From an uncultured Muribaculum sp. (lineage in GTDB: Bacteria; Bacteroidota; Bacteroidia; Bacteroidales; Muribaculaceae): 60,449 bases of DNA. The stretch's first letter is position 1, and each line of letters starts with the position of its first letter. This document shows, piece after piece, positions 1 to 7,500 of this stretch. The stretch spans positions 1 to 60,449 of the forward strand of contig CAJTSK010000015.1 in NCBI GenBank assembly GCA_910578835.1. The letters run 5' to 3'. The notes beneath the pieces were generated by a model that saw only the letters and a list, made by a program, of their open reading frames with translations, made no database searches and was not told where the DNA came from. Position numbers and translations under genes: made by a program.

Positions 1-46
1 TGGGTCCCTTTTCAATTGTTCTTCCTGGGTCCCTTTTCAATTGTTA
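1..46. mobile_element. probable insertion-sequence end with two tandem 20-bp repeats
   Basis: Two identical 20-mers lie at 1-20 and 26-45, separated by 5 bp (period 25). Short repeats in tandem at an element terminus are typical of IS21-family ends, so I read this as the end of an IS whose body lies left of the window. The neighbouring minus-strand gene stops right at the edge of the second repeat (TAA at 44-46). The repeats are seen directly; the IS21 assignment is inference. Confidence 0.45.
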
Positions 47-352
47 GCTACACTCATTAGGATAGGAGAAGGCATTTGCGGGCACACGGTTATCCTCGGC
101 ATTGGCTTTTTCAAGGTTGATTGCCGATAGTCGGCCGAAGGTCGCGGCTCGCCACATCGTGTAGAAATCCGCTTCGTTTATCGTCCCTTCCACCACAAGC
201 GAGTCAATCGTGTTTGCGCGGTCGCCAAGAGCTTGCGAAAGTGTGCCTGGCTCAGTCAATTCAACGTTGATGTAATTCTTGTTGCCAGCAGTCTGAGCAT
301 ATACTGAAGCGCAGGTCGCCAAAAATGAAATTAACAGAATGGGAATCCTCAT
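44..352 (-). pseudogene. truncated leucine-rich-repeat surface protein (N-terminal 102 residues)
   Basis: The product starts with a clear Sec signal peptide (hydrophobic residues 4-18, cleavage near ASVYAQ). It continues with a stretch resembling the head of BspA-like leucine-rich-repeat proteins of Bacteroidales (SLVVEGTINEADFYTMWRAA, then LSAINLEKANAED). Such proteins normally run for several hundred residues. This one ends after 102, with its stop codon lying inside the repeated DNA at 1-46, so it looks cut by an insertion element. The start at 352 is the only ATG in front of the signal peptide. Probably a non-functional remnant, unless the rest of the gene continues beyond the element to the left. 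Confidence 0.6.
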
Positions 353-665
353 AATTCGAGATTTAAATGATTGGGTATTGTATGTAATAGTGTTAATTTA
401 TTGCAAAAATAAATATAAATTATCAAAAGGTAGAATGTTTTTACAAAAAATCCTAACATAAAATTGTCATGGATTTAGATTCTGCGTTTAACATTCTGTG
501 TCTCTCTGTAATAATAGAACTCCAAGAATTGGCTACATGGCATACGTGGTCTGTTCGGATTACGAGGAGAGCTTTTTCTCTTTCAGAGGTCCATCGATAC
601 ATGGGTATCGGCTTGATAATCAGCGTGGCTATGGGGATGGAAGTCGGGATGCGTATGGCTGCCAT
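353..665. other. intergenic region without a supported gene
   Basis: AT-rich near 360-460, then mixed. Overlapping reading frames on both strands between 453 and 774 lack homology-like features, signal sequences or promoters, and they contradict each other. I see no RNA gene here. The only clear structure is the terminator just to the right (666-704). Confidence 0.5.
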
Positions 666-704
666 AAAAAAGAGGGATGTATCAAAATACTTGATACATC
701 CCTC
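666..704 (-). terminator. intrinsic terminator of the DUF5723/lipoprotein operon
   Basis: A 13-bp perfect stem (672-684 with 692-704) and a 7-nt loop are followed on the minus strand by six T residues (666-671). It lies 23 bp beyond the stop codon of the minus-strand gene ending at 727. Confidence 0.85.
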
Positions 705-726
705 GATATGGTGTTTGGTCAGATTC

Positions 727-2196
727 TTACCAAGAGGGGAGGAGGGGTTTGAGCACTTCTTTCTTGGGCTTTGAGCCGAAGGTGAAGTTTATACCAAACT
801 GGAGGTTGAGGTTGAGATTGCCTACGGGTACAAACTGAGGTGTCACCTTGAATATCTGGAAGTCAGAGCCAACAAAGAGGTTGAATCCCTTGGGATGGAT
901 GTTGATAATCCAGCCGAATGATGAACCGAAAGTAGAGAGCGCGTAGTTGATTGACGCGTCAAAGAAGCTTACGGGGGTGATGTTTGCCGAGATACGGCCT
1001 TCGGTCCATGAGTGGATGCCGTTGATGCGCTGTGTAAAGAGCAAGCCTCCTTTCAGCCCGCGGTAGAACGGTGCGGTGTAGGCGGCACCGAGTGTGATGG
1101 TAGCTCCTATGCCGGTAGTGCGGCTGCCTCCGTCGGAAAGGCGGTGAAACTCTACTGCATCCTCAAGGTCGTTGCCGAGATTTTCAAGCTGCTCGTCAAA
1201 GTTGTTGGTGTCGTAATTGGGCGAATCTTTGTCGATAGCCACATTGTCGAAGCCGTTAAATTCCCAGGAAGTTGTGCCTGTCTTTCCGTGGATGGCGTTG
1301 CTCCATGACACGAAACCGAGGTCGAGCACCGAGGCTGATATCTCAAGGTCGGGGTGGAGCTGGTAAGTGGCACCGAGGTCGATAGCCGCGCCGAAACCGC
1401 CCAGCCCGAAGCTGTCGTAGTCAAGACCGTCCCAGTCGATGAGGTTGGCATCGTCGGGGTTGCTGTAGTGCTTGCCGCTTTCCTGATAGGTGGGCACTTT
1501 CAGTCCGTTGCCTGCCGCGATGTTGACTTCACCTTCTGCATTAACGCTCCATTTCTCGTCGCCGAGGGTCACGTCCATGTTGCTGATACGCACATTAGCA
1601 TCTGCAACACCGATAAGGAATTTCAGCTTACCGCCTACACGGAGTTGGGGGAGTATCTGACGGGAGTGACCGAGCGCGATTTCACCCATGGCATTGCCAT
1701 ACATGCTGATATTTTTGAAGTTGTAGTGGGAAGTCGGTCCGTCTTGTCCAAGCTTCATGAAGGTGAAGAGGTCCTTGGGCAAAGACATGCCTATGTTTTC
1801 ACGCATTCCTATCGAGAAGGTGTTGTAACCGCCGAAGCCGCGGAAACCAAATGACAGTATCGTGAGGTCAAGCTCTTCTTTCAGGTGGTTGACATTGCGT
1901 AGCTTTCCGAGAAATTTGTCGGCGCTTACATCGGGGTGCATGAAAGTGGCGAGCTCGCCATTCATCGGATAAAGGAATGTGCTGAGCCCGAAATTGGAGT
2001 TCACGCTCAGGCTGAAGTTGCCCAATACGGGGAATGATACATAGTTACGCTCGGGCGCAAACGCCGGGTTAAGCTCATGGCGGTAGTTGTAGCCCTCAAG
2101 GAAATATGCTGAGCGCAGAGCCTCCTGCGCGCTTGAAGCGACTGTGCAGGTTGAGGCAAGCATTATCGCTGCGAAATATGATTTGAGATGTCTCAT
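727..2196 (-). CDS. DUF5723 family outer-membrane beta-barrel protein
   Basis: 489 residues with an N-terminal signal peptide (cleavage near residue 23, VASSAQEA). Alternating amphipathic segments rich in Gly and aromatic residues follow, and the protein ends in a terminal strand region (LNLQFGINFTFGSKP), as expected for an outer-membrane barrel. The opening LEGYNYRHELNPAFAPERNY matches the Bacteroidales DUF5723 family as I know it. The molecular role of that family is not established. It is the second gene of a two-gene minus-strand operon, 38 bp after the 616-residue lipoprotein gene, and is followed by a strong terminator. The two products probably act together at the outer membrane. Confidence 0.75.
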   Translation of the reverse strand: MRHLKSYFAAIMLASTCTVASSAQEALRSAYFLEGYNYRHELNPAFAPERNYVSFPVLGNFSLSVNSNFGLSTFLYPMNGELATFMHPDVSADKFLGKLRNVNHLKEELDLTILSFGFRGFGGYNTFSIGMRENIGMSLPKDLFTFMKLGQDGPTSHYNFKNISMYGNAMGEIALGHSRQILPQLRVGGKLKFLIGVADANVRISNMDVTLGDEKWSVNAEGEVNIAAGNGLKVPTYQESGKHYSNPDDANLIDWDGLDYDSFGLGGFGAAIDLGATYQLHPDLEISASVLDLGFVSWSNAIHGKTGTTSWEFNGFDNVAIDKDSPNYDTNNFDEQLENLGNDLEDAVEFHRLSDGGSRTTGIGATITLGAAYTAPFYRGLKGGLLFTQRINGIHSWTEGRISANITPVSFFDASINYALSTFGSSFGWIINIHPKGFNLFVGSDFQIFKVTPQFVPVGNLNLNLQFGINFTFGSKPKKEVLKPLLPSW

Positions 2197-2234
2197 AGTT
2201 GGTTTATCTTCTGTTGTTAAATGGAAAATAAGGT

Positions 2235-4085
2235 TTACATTTCATCGAGGTCGAGTGTGATACCTCCTATTATGCGTGCGCGTATCTCGGTGAACTTCAT
2301 TCCCTGTCCCTCGTTGATGGGTATACCGGCTACCGACTGGTTGTTGTTGGTGACAAGCTCATATTTGATGCCGTCAAGACCGTTCAGGCTGCTGTAGCCG
2401 GGAGAAGTGAAGTTTTCACCGTTGCCTTTCAGGGCGATGACAACCTTTGACACAGAAGGATTGGCGATAGTACCTGCTTCAATCAATCTTTTTTCGATTA
2501 TTACCTGCACCTTGTCGCGGGGATTTCCATCTACATATACGGGTGACGCCTTGACTTCAAAGTTGAGCGGCGCGGTGTTGGTGACTTCCATCTCAATCTG
2601 TACTTTGTTGAAGTCATATTTGCCGAGGTCGCTGTCCCAGCCGTCTTCGGTGTCGCTGTAGGTGAAGCTGAGGTTGTTGCCGAATGCAAGGGGCGCAACT
2701 ACTTCGTTTTCAGCTCTGAATGTATAGTTTCTGCCGAGCTCGAAGCGGGTGAGTTCTTGTTTTACATTTGCCTGTATGTCGACATTGATGCTGTTGGGTA
2801 TCTTGCTGATTAGCTCGCCGATAGTGTTGTTGGCATAAGCTGTATATCCTGCTACGATTCCTTCGTTTTTGCGGCAAATGCAGATTTTGTTCATGCCCGG
2901 GGCGATAGTGAGCGCCTGATATACTGACGGACGTCCGTTGGGGAATGTCACGTTGTCATCCCATTCGCCGGTAAGGGTGATTGCCACGTTGACTGAAGCG
3001 GCAGAGGTGTTGTCGATTGTGAGATAAATCTGCGGGTTCTCGATGTCGAGGTTGCTGTCTTCCTTGAGGAAGTCGGGGATGTCGTTGATTTCAAAGTTTA
3101 CGGGGTCGATATTGATCGCCGGGTTTACGATACCTGTTACCGCTGTGATGTCGCCATGAATCATTCCGCCGTTCTGGTCGCCGATGGTCACGTTGATGTT
3201 CATCGTTACCGCTTCGCCGGGTTGAGGCTCGCCTATAAAGAGCTTACCGGTAGTGACTATGCTTGATGCGAAATCAAAGTCGTGGGTATTGGGGTTGAGC
3301 GCGTCAGGGCAGTTGATTGCATCTATGTGGATAGGCAGCTCAAGCACGTTGCTCATTACATCATAATCCTGTGAGAAGCGTATGATGTGACCGTCAATCA
3401 CGCTACAGCCGGGGATGCTGGCGTAAAGTGAAATTTCAAACTGGGGCGTATTGTTGACCGTTTCGCCAAAGCGGATTTCAAATCCTTCAGCCACAGTTAC
3501 GTGTCCTGAATAGTTAGTTACTCCGAAATCCACTTTTGCAAGCAAGTCGATGTCGGTTTCCACGCGTGATATTTCCACGATGTCATTGTTGACATTGGAC
3601 TCATGTAGCGTGATGCTGTTGTCAAATGACGGAATACCCTTGTTCCATGTGTCGGCATCGGTACCGCCGATGTTGACAGAGAGTGATCCTATCTGTCCTT
3701 GCAGTTGCGCGGGGAAAACGGGGAACTGTACGGTCTGTAACTGGTGTGTGCCGTTTACTTCAAGGTCTACATTTTCGATTTCAAAATTGCCTTCCGAAGG
3801 GTCGCCGCTTTGAATCAACAGATAGTCGCCTACTGTCAGACCATATTTTTGTGCGGTTGCCTGGTCGGCTGCTTTGATTGATGATTCCGGGTCAAGGTCG
3901 AGAAGCTTTTCGAGAGAAAATAATTCTGTGCTGCTTCCCGGTACAGATAGCTGTCCGCCGCCCACATTCACTACAAGGTTCATGTCCTTGCTCAAATCAT
4001 AGTCATCATCGACACAGCTCTGAAACGAGCCGAGTGCTATAATAGATGTGCCTATCATAGTACTGATGCGTGATAATTTGTTCAT
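2235..4085 (-). CDS. large surface-exposed lipoprotein, function unknown
   Basis: 616 residues. The N-terminus is a lipoprotein signal with a hydrophobic run and the lipobox GSFQSC (Cys23), followed by the acidic VDDDYDLSKD. An acidic stretch after the lipid cysteine is typical of Bacteroidetes lipoproteins exported to the cell surface. The rest is beta-rich and Asn/Thr-rich with no catalytic motif I recognise; it resembles tandem immunoglobulin-like or OB-like folds. It is the first gene of an operon with the DUF5723 barrel gene, so it may be that barrel's lipoprotein partner. A -7 box TATCTTTG lies 40 bp upstream (4126-4133). Confidence 0.6.
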   Translation of the reverse strand: MNKLSRISTMIGTSIIALGSFQSCVDDDYDLSKDMNLVVNVGGGQLSVPGSSTELFSLEKLLDLDPESSIKAADQATAQKYGLTVGDYLLIQSGDPSEGNFEIENVDLEVNGTHQLQTVQFPVFPAQLQGQIGSLSVNIGGTDADTWNKGIPSFDNSITLHESNVNNDIVEISRVETDIDLLAKVDFGVTNYSGHVTVAEGFEIRFGETVNNTPQFEISLYASIPGCSVIDGHIIRFSQDYDVMSNVLELPIHIDAINCPDALNPNTHDFDFASSIVTTGKLFIGEPQPGEAVTMNINVTIGDQNGGMIHGDITAVTGIVNPAINIDPVNFEINDIPDFLKEDSNLDIENPQIYLTIDNTSAASVNVAITLTGEWDDNVTFPNGRPSVYQALTIAPGMNKICICRKNEGIVAGYTAYANNTIGELISKIPNSINVDIQANVKQELTRFELGRNYTFRAENEVVAPLAFGNNLSFTYSDTEDGWDSDLGKYDFNKVQIEMEVTNTAPLNFEVKASPVYVDGNPRDKVQVIIEKRLIEAGTIANPSVSKVVIALKGNGENFTSPGYSSLNGLDGIKYELVTNNNQSVAGIPINEGQGMKFTEIRARIIGGITLDLDEM

Positions 4086-4125
4086 AGAGTGTTGCTTTTG
4101 ATTAAAATAAATATGATTATAAATG

Positions 4126-4133
4126 CAAAGATA
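4126..4133 (-). promoter_or_regulatory. -7 box of the lipoprotein/DUF5723 operon
   Basis: TATCTTTG on the minus strand matches the Bacteroidetes TAnnTTTG consensus. No good TTTG partner about 20 bp upstream was seen. Confidence 0.5.
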
Positions 4134-4222
4134 TGAATAAAAAATTAAACGTAGATATATTTAATAAGGTTTTTTAATGCTTTTTAAGTATAAAATCGTG
4201 AACAAAATCATGGGATTAGGTG

Positions 4223-4230
4223 TATATTTG
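4223..4230 (+). promoter_or_regulatory. -7 box of apbE
   Basis: TATATTTG, 22 bp before the apbE ATG, in a very AT-rich divergent intergenic region. No clear -33 box. Confidence 0.45.
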
Positions 4231-4252
4231 ACTTATTTTTAGTTAGTCGCAA

Positions 4253-5254
4253 ATGAAAAAAATACCTATATACATAGCTGTTGTGATTATTGCCTGCATG
4301 ATACATTCATGTGACACACGAAAGCCTTTCCGCTCGGCGGAGGGGGTGGTGTGGAACACGATTTACCATATCACATATGCTTCTAATGTCTCGCTCGACG
4401 ACTCCATACATGTAGTGATGAAGCGCGTGGAGATGTCGCTCTCGGCGTTTAATGACTCTTCGGTTGTAAGCCGGGTTAATCGTAACGAGGCGATGGAGAC
4501 CGACACGATGTTTCGCAAGGTGTTTTTAGAGTCGCAGCGTATTAACCGCATGAGCGGAGGCGCGTTTGACCCTACTGTGGGCGCGCTTGTCAACCTGTGG
4601 GGATTCGGCACGGCGGGGCATGAAGCTGCCGCTCCCACGGAGGAGGCTGTCGACAGTGCGCGGCGCCTTGTAGGCATAAATGACTGCCGCCTTGACTCAC
4701 TTGGCAGGGTGATAAAGAAAGATTCGCTTACGATGATGAATTTCAGCGCGATAGCGAAGGGATATGGCGCTGACGAGATAGGTGCGATGATGAAGCGCAA
4801 CGGAGTGCGTGACTATATGATAGAGATAGGCGGAGAGATAGTAGTGGCTGGAAAAAGTCCGCGCGGGTCGTTGTGGCGCATCAGCATTGACGCTCCCGTC
4901 GAGTCCAATGACTCGGTGATACATGACAATATGGGTGTGGTCCAGGTTAGTGACTGCGGTATCGCCACTTCCGGTAATTATCGAAATTACAGGGTGGTCG
5001 GCGGCAGGTCGATGGGGCATACGATAAATCCTTTTACCGGGGAGCCTGCTCTCTCGACAATCCTTTCGGCAACCGTCGTCGCGCCGGAGTGCATGACTGC
5101 CGACGCGCTCGCCACGGCATGCATGATCATGCCGCTCGACAGCGCTGTTGCCATGATTGAGGCGCAGGAAAATGTGTCGGCGATGTTTGTCACCGCCGGC
5201 GATACCACACGGTGGGCTGTGACGCGTACTGCCGGATTTCCCGCACTGGATTGA
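4253..5254 (+). CDS. apbE: FAD:protein FMN transferase (ApbE), lipoprotein form
   Basis: 333 residues, a normal length for ApbE. The lipoprotein signal ends at Cys20 (MIHSC), so the enzyme is anchored on the periplasmic side. Family motifs are present in order: SGGAFDPTVG at about 101-110, the FSAIAKGYGAD region, the GGEIVVAGKSPRG loop, GHTINPFTGEP, and MTADALATAC at about 281-290, which supplies metal ligands and the FAD site. ApbE enzymes transfer FMN from FAD covalently onto Thr residues of flavoproteins such as Na+-translocating NADH:quinone reductase and Rnf subunits. No such target is encoded in this window. The gene stands alone, and a 348-bp repeat element begins 14 bp after its stop. 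Confidence 0.93.
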   Translation: MKKIPIYIAVVIIACMIHSCDTRKPFRSAEGVVWNTIYHITYASNVSLDDSIHVVMKRVEMSLSAFNDSSVVSRVNRNEAMETDTMFRKVFLESQRINRMSGGAFDPTVGALVNLWGFGTAGHEAAAPTEEAVDSARRLVGINDCRLDSLGRVIKKDSLTMMNFSAIAKGYGADEIGAMMKRNGVRDYMIEIGGEIVVAGKSPRGSLWRISIDAPVESNDSVIHDNMGVVQVSDCGIATSGNYRNYRVVGGRSMGHTINPFTGEPALSTILSATVVAPECMTADALATACMIMPLDSAVAMIEAQENVSAMFVTAGDTTRWAVTRTAGFPALD

Positions 5255-5267
5255 GGACCGGCTCTTA

Positions 5268-5615
5268 GAGCTTGTTTAATAATAAATGTTGCCGTCAGGG
5301 TCGTATAGCTTGAGACGATTTTCGACATGTGACGAAGGAGTGTACTTTATGTACACGACTGAGGAACAGGGCGAAAAGCGGCCAGGATATACGAGACCAT
5401 AGGTAACTTTATAATCACTCAACCCATTGACGGTCTTTGGAACAAATGCAAAAATATATCAACGATATGAAACAAACTACCTTCCGTCGGTCATTCGCCG
5501 GCATCTTTCCGCCTGCTCTTCGGTCGTTATGGAGCCCCATAACTCCCTCATCACAAGCAAAAATCTACTCGACAAATGACCGCCCTGACGGTAACATTTA
5601 TTATTAAACAAGCTC
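5268..5615 (+). mobile_element. 348-bp MITE-like element, copy 1
   Basis: Bounded by 33-bp terminal inverted repeats (5268-5300 and 5583-5615, one mismatch) and flanked by TTA on both sides (5265-5267 and 5616-5618), consistent with a 3-bp target duplication. Internally, a motif at 5328-5378 on the plus strand is mirrored by a related motif at 5505-5555 on the minus strand; each starts 60 bp from its end and each surrounds a hairpin (5340-5356 and 5526-5543). There is no transposase gene. It sits between apbE and the convergent msrAB. Copies 2 and 3 have identical length and orientation. A TNA target resembles some IS5-superfamily groups, but the parent element is not in the window. Confidence 0.8.
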
Positions 5616-5624
5616 TTAATCCAC

Positions 5625-6614
5625 TTATTCGAGAAGCGGGATGTAACGTCCATATCCTGCTTGCTCCATCTCCTCTATGGGGATGAAGCGCAGTGAGGCG
5701 CTGTTGATGCAATATCGTAGTCCGCCTCTCTCGCGTGGACCGTCGTTGAATACATGACCGAGATGCGCATCGCCGAGAGTGCTCCTGACCTCGGTGCGGG
5801 TCATTCCGTGGGTAGTGTCGGAAAGCTCGGTGATTGATTGCCCGTCGATGGGGCGTGAGAAACTGGGCCACCCGCAACCTGAGTCAAACTTGTCGGTAGA
5901 GAGGAAGAGCGGTTCGCCGGTAGTGACATCCACGTAGATTCCGTCGCGGTCCTCATTCCAGTACTCGTTGCGAAAGGGAGGCTCGGTGGCGTTGTGTCGC
6001 GTCACTGCTTTCTGGGCGGGAGTGAGTTTATGTACATTTTTTGCCATAGTGAAGAGCATCGGGTCGATGTGGCAGTATCCTCCGGGCGTGTTCTCAAGAT
6101 AATCCTGATGATAATCCTCTGCAGGATAGAAGTTTTGTAGCGGTTTGACCTCTATGGCTACCGGCTTGCCTATTCTCCGGGCAAGCGCCTTGACCGCCTC
6201 TTTTGCCGTATGTTCCTGGGCGGAGTCGGTGTAATATATGCCGGTGCGGTATTGCGTGCCCCGGTCGTTGCCCTGACGGTTGACCGATGTGGGGTCGATT
6301 GTGAGGAAATACATGTTGATAAGTGTCGGCAGGTCGACACGCTCCGGGTCGTAGCTCACTTCCACCGTCTCGGCGGCATCAGTCTTGCCGCTGCACACCT
6401 CTTTATATGACGGGTCGGGCACGATGCTGTTAGCATATCCTGCCGTGGTGTTGATTACTCCGTCAATCTGCTTGAAAAAATGCTCTGTGCCCCAGAAGCA
6501 TCCTCCAGCAAAATAAATTGTGTCAATTCCGTTCATCTTTTTATTGTTTTTACCGGTGTGGGAGCAACCGGAGATTGCAATCACAGCCGCTATAAATAAC
6601 GTTAATACTCTCAT
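5625..6614 (-). CDS. msrAB: bifunctional peptide methionine sulfoxide reductase MsrA/MsrB, lipoprotein
   Basis: 329 residues when started at 6614, just before the lipoprotein signal MRVLTLFIAAVIAISGC (lipid Cys17). A start 63 bp further upstream is open but would bury the signal. The MsrA domain comes first, with the catalytic GGCFWG at about 37-42, and is followed by an MsrB domain with SGCGWPSF and the catalytic RYCINSASLRF. The zinc-binding CxxC pairs of some MsrB proteins are absent, as is common in fused forms. Together the domains reduce both S- and R-methionine sulfoxide. The lipid anchor places the repair in the periplasm or at the outer membrane. Copy 1 of the repeat element ends 9 bp beyond its stop codon. 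Confidence 0.92.
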   Translation of the reverse strand: MRVLTLFIAAVIAISGCSHTGKNNKKMNGIDTIYFAGGCFWGTEHFFKQIDGVINTTAGYANSIVPDPSYKEVCSGKTDAAETVEVSYDPERVDLPTLINMYFLTIDPTSVNRQGNDRGTQYRTGIYYTDSAQEHTAKEAVKALARRIGKPVAIEVKPLQNFYPAEDYHQDYLENTPGGYCHIDPMLFTMAKNVHKLTPAQKAVTRHNATEPPFRNEYWNEDRDGIYVDVTTGEPLFLSTDKFDSGCGWPSFSRPIDGQSITELSDTTHGMTRTEVRSTLGDAHLGHVFNDGPRERGGLRYCINSASLRFIPIEEMEQAGYGRYIPLLE

Positions 6615-6686
6615 ATAAGGGTAACGTAAGATATGGTCGGGTTGTTTTATGGAATGTGCTCTTATGGTTTGCGGCACTTTTTTTGT

Positions 6687-6694
6687 TAAATTTG
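6687..6694 (+). promoter_or_regulatory. -7 box of the CAT-like gene
   Basis: TAAATTTG, 21 bp before the ATG at 6716. A TTTG at 6668-6671 precedes it, but with only 15 bp spacing instead of about 20. Confidence 0.45.
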
Positions 6695-6715
6695 CAATTG
6701 ATTAAACAAGGTTAT

Positions 6716-7360
6716 ATGAAGCAGGTTATTGATGTGGCGACATGGTCTCGTCGTGGTAATTACGAATTTTTCAATGATTTTGTCAACTCATGGTATTCGG
6801 TGACCACCGAAATCGGATGCACCCGTGCCTTTGAGGAGTGCCGCAGCCGTGGTGAGTCCTTTTTCCTACGCTATCTTTATGCCGTGGTGCGCGCGGCAAA
6901 TGAGGTGGAGGCTCTCCGTTACCGCAAGTCGGCGTCGGGCGAGATTGTGCTGTTTGACAAGGTTGACATCATCACGCCGATAGCATCGGGCGACAATTTT
7001 GTCACTGTAAGGATTCCTTATATAAAAGATTACGATGAGTTTCGCTCTGAGGCTGCGCGCATTATCTCTTCCATAAAGCCGGGCGACGACCCTTATGGCG
7101 TGGAGGCGCGCCTGCGCGAGTCGGGCGACTATGATGTGATACATCTTAGCGCGGTGCCCAAGATGTATTTTACCTCAATGTCGTTTACCGCCCATCAGCC
7201 GGGCAATGCCTGCTCCCATCCGCTCGGGGTCATGGGAAAAGCGCGCCGTGCGCCTGACGGCACAATGAGCATGCCTTATGCTGTCTATGTTGACCATATG
7301 TTTGTTGACGGGGCGCATCTTACCGCTTTCTTCAGCCGTATCGAGGAGCTGCTTGACTGA
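6716..7360 (+). CDS. chloramphenicol acetyltransferase-fold protein (CatA-like)
   Basis: 214 residues, close to the roughly 219 of classical CAT. I chose the ATG at 6716, where MKQVIDVATWSRRGNYEFF aligns with the CAT N-terminus; the open frame before it is hydrophobic and has no family match. The active-site signature HMFVDG at about 194-199 supplies the catalytic His194 and the structural Asp198, and the conserved SFTAHQPGNA segment precedes it. The family transfers acetyl from acetyl-CoA to chloramphenicol, but many chromosomal Bacteroidales homologues have no proven drug substrate. It is a single gene with its own promoter, and no mobile-element context makes acquired resistance likely. 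Confidence 0.8.
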   Translation: MKQVIDVATWSRRGNYEFFNDFVNSWYSVTTEIGCTRAFEECRSRGESFFLRYLYAVVRAANEVEALRYRKSASGEIVLFDKVDIITPIASGDNFVTVRIPYIKDYDEFRSEAARIISSIKPGDDPYGVEARLRESGDYDVIHLSAVPKMYFTSMSFTAHQPGNACSHPLGVMGKARRAPDGTMSMPYAVYVDHMFVDGAHLTAFFSRIEELLD

Positions 7361-7446
7361 GTGCCGGGGCGACGGGGTAAGCGGCGTCATAATACAATTT
7401 GGTTAAAGTTTGGGGAGTGCATGTGCGTTTTCACTTAAAAAGTGTG

Positions 7447-7454
7447 TACATTTG
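7447..7454 (+). promoter_or_regulatory. -7 box of the GT8 gene
   Basis: TACATTTG, 46 bp before the ATG at 7501. Confidence 0.4.
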
Positions 7455-7500
7455 AAAAAATAACTAATACCTGACATATTATTAAGCACGTTTACTCCCG

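Noticed and set aside
453..774. Overlapping open frames on both strands in the left intergenic region
   Set aside because: No signal peptide, family motif, promoter or consistent frame; they cross the operon terminator at 666-704.
5430..5500. Outward promoter on the minus strand inside the repeat element (TATTTTTG with an upstream TTTG)
   Set aside because: Spacing is about 16 bp instead of about 20 and the region is simply AT-rich; not strong enough to annotate.
6716..7360. CAT-like gene as a sign of acquired chloramphenicol resistance
   Set aside because: Base composition matches the neighbours and no mobile element carries it; homologues are common housekeeping genes in Bacteroidales.
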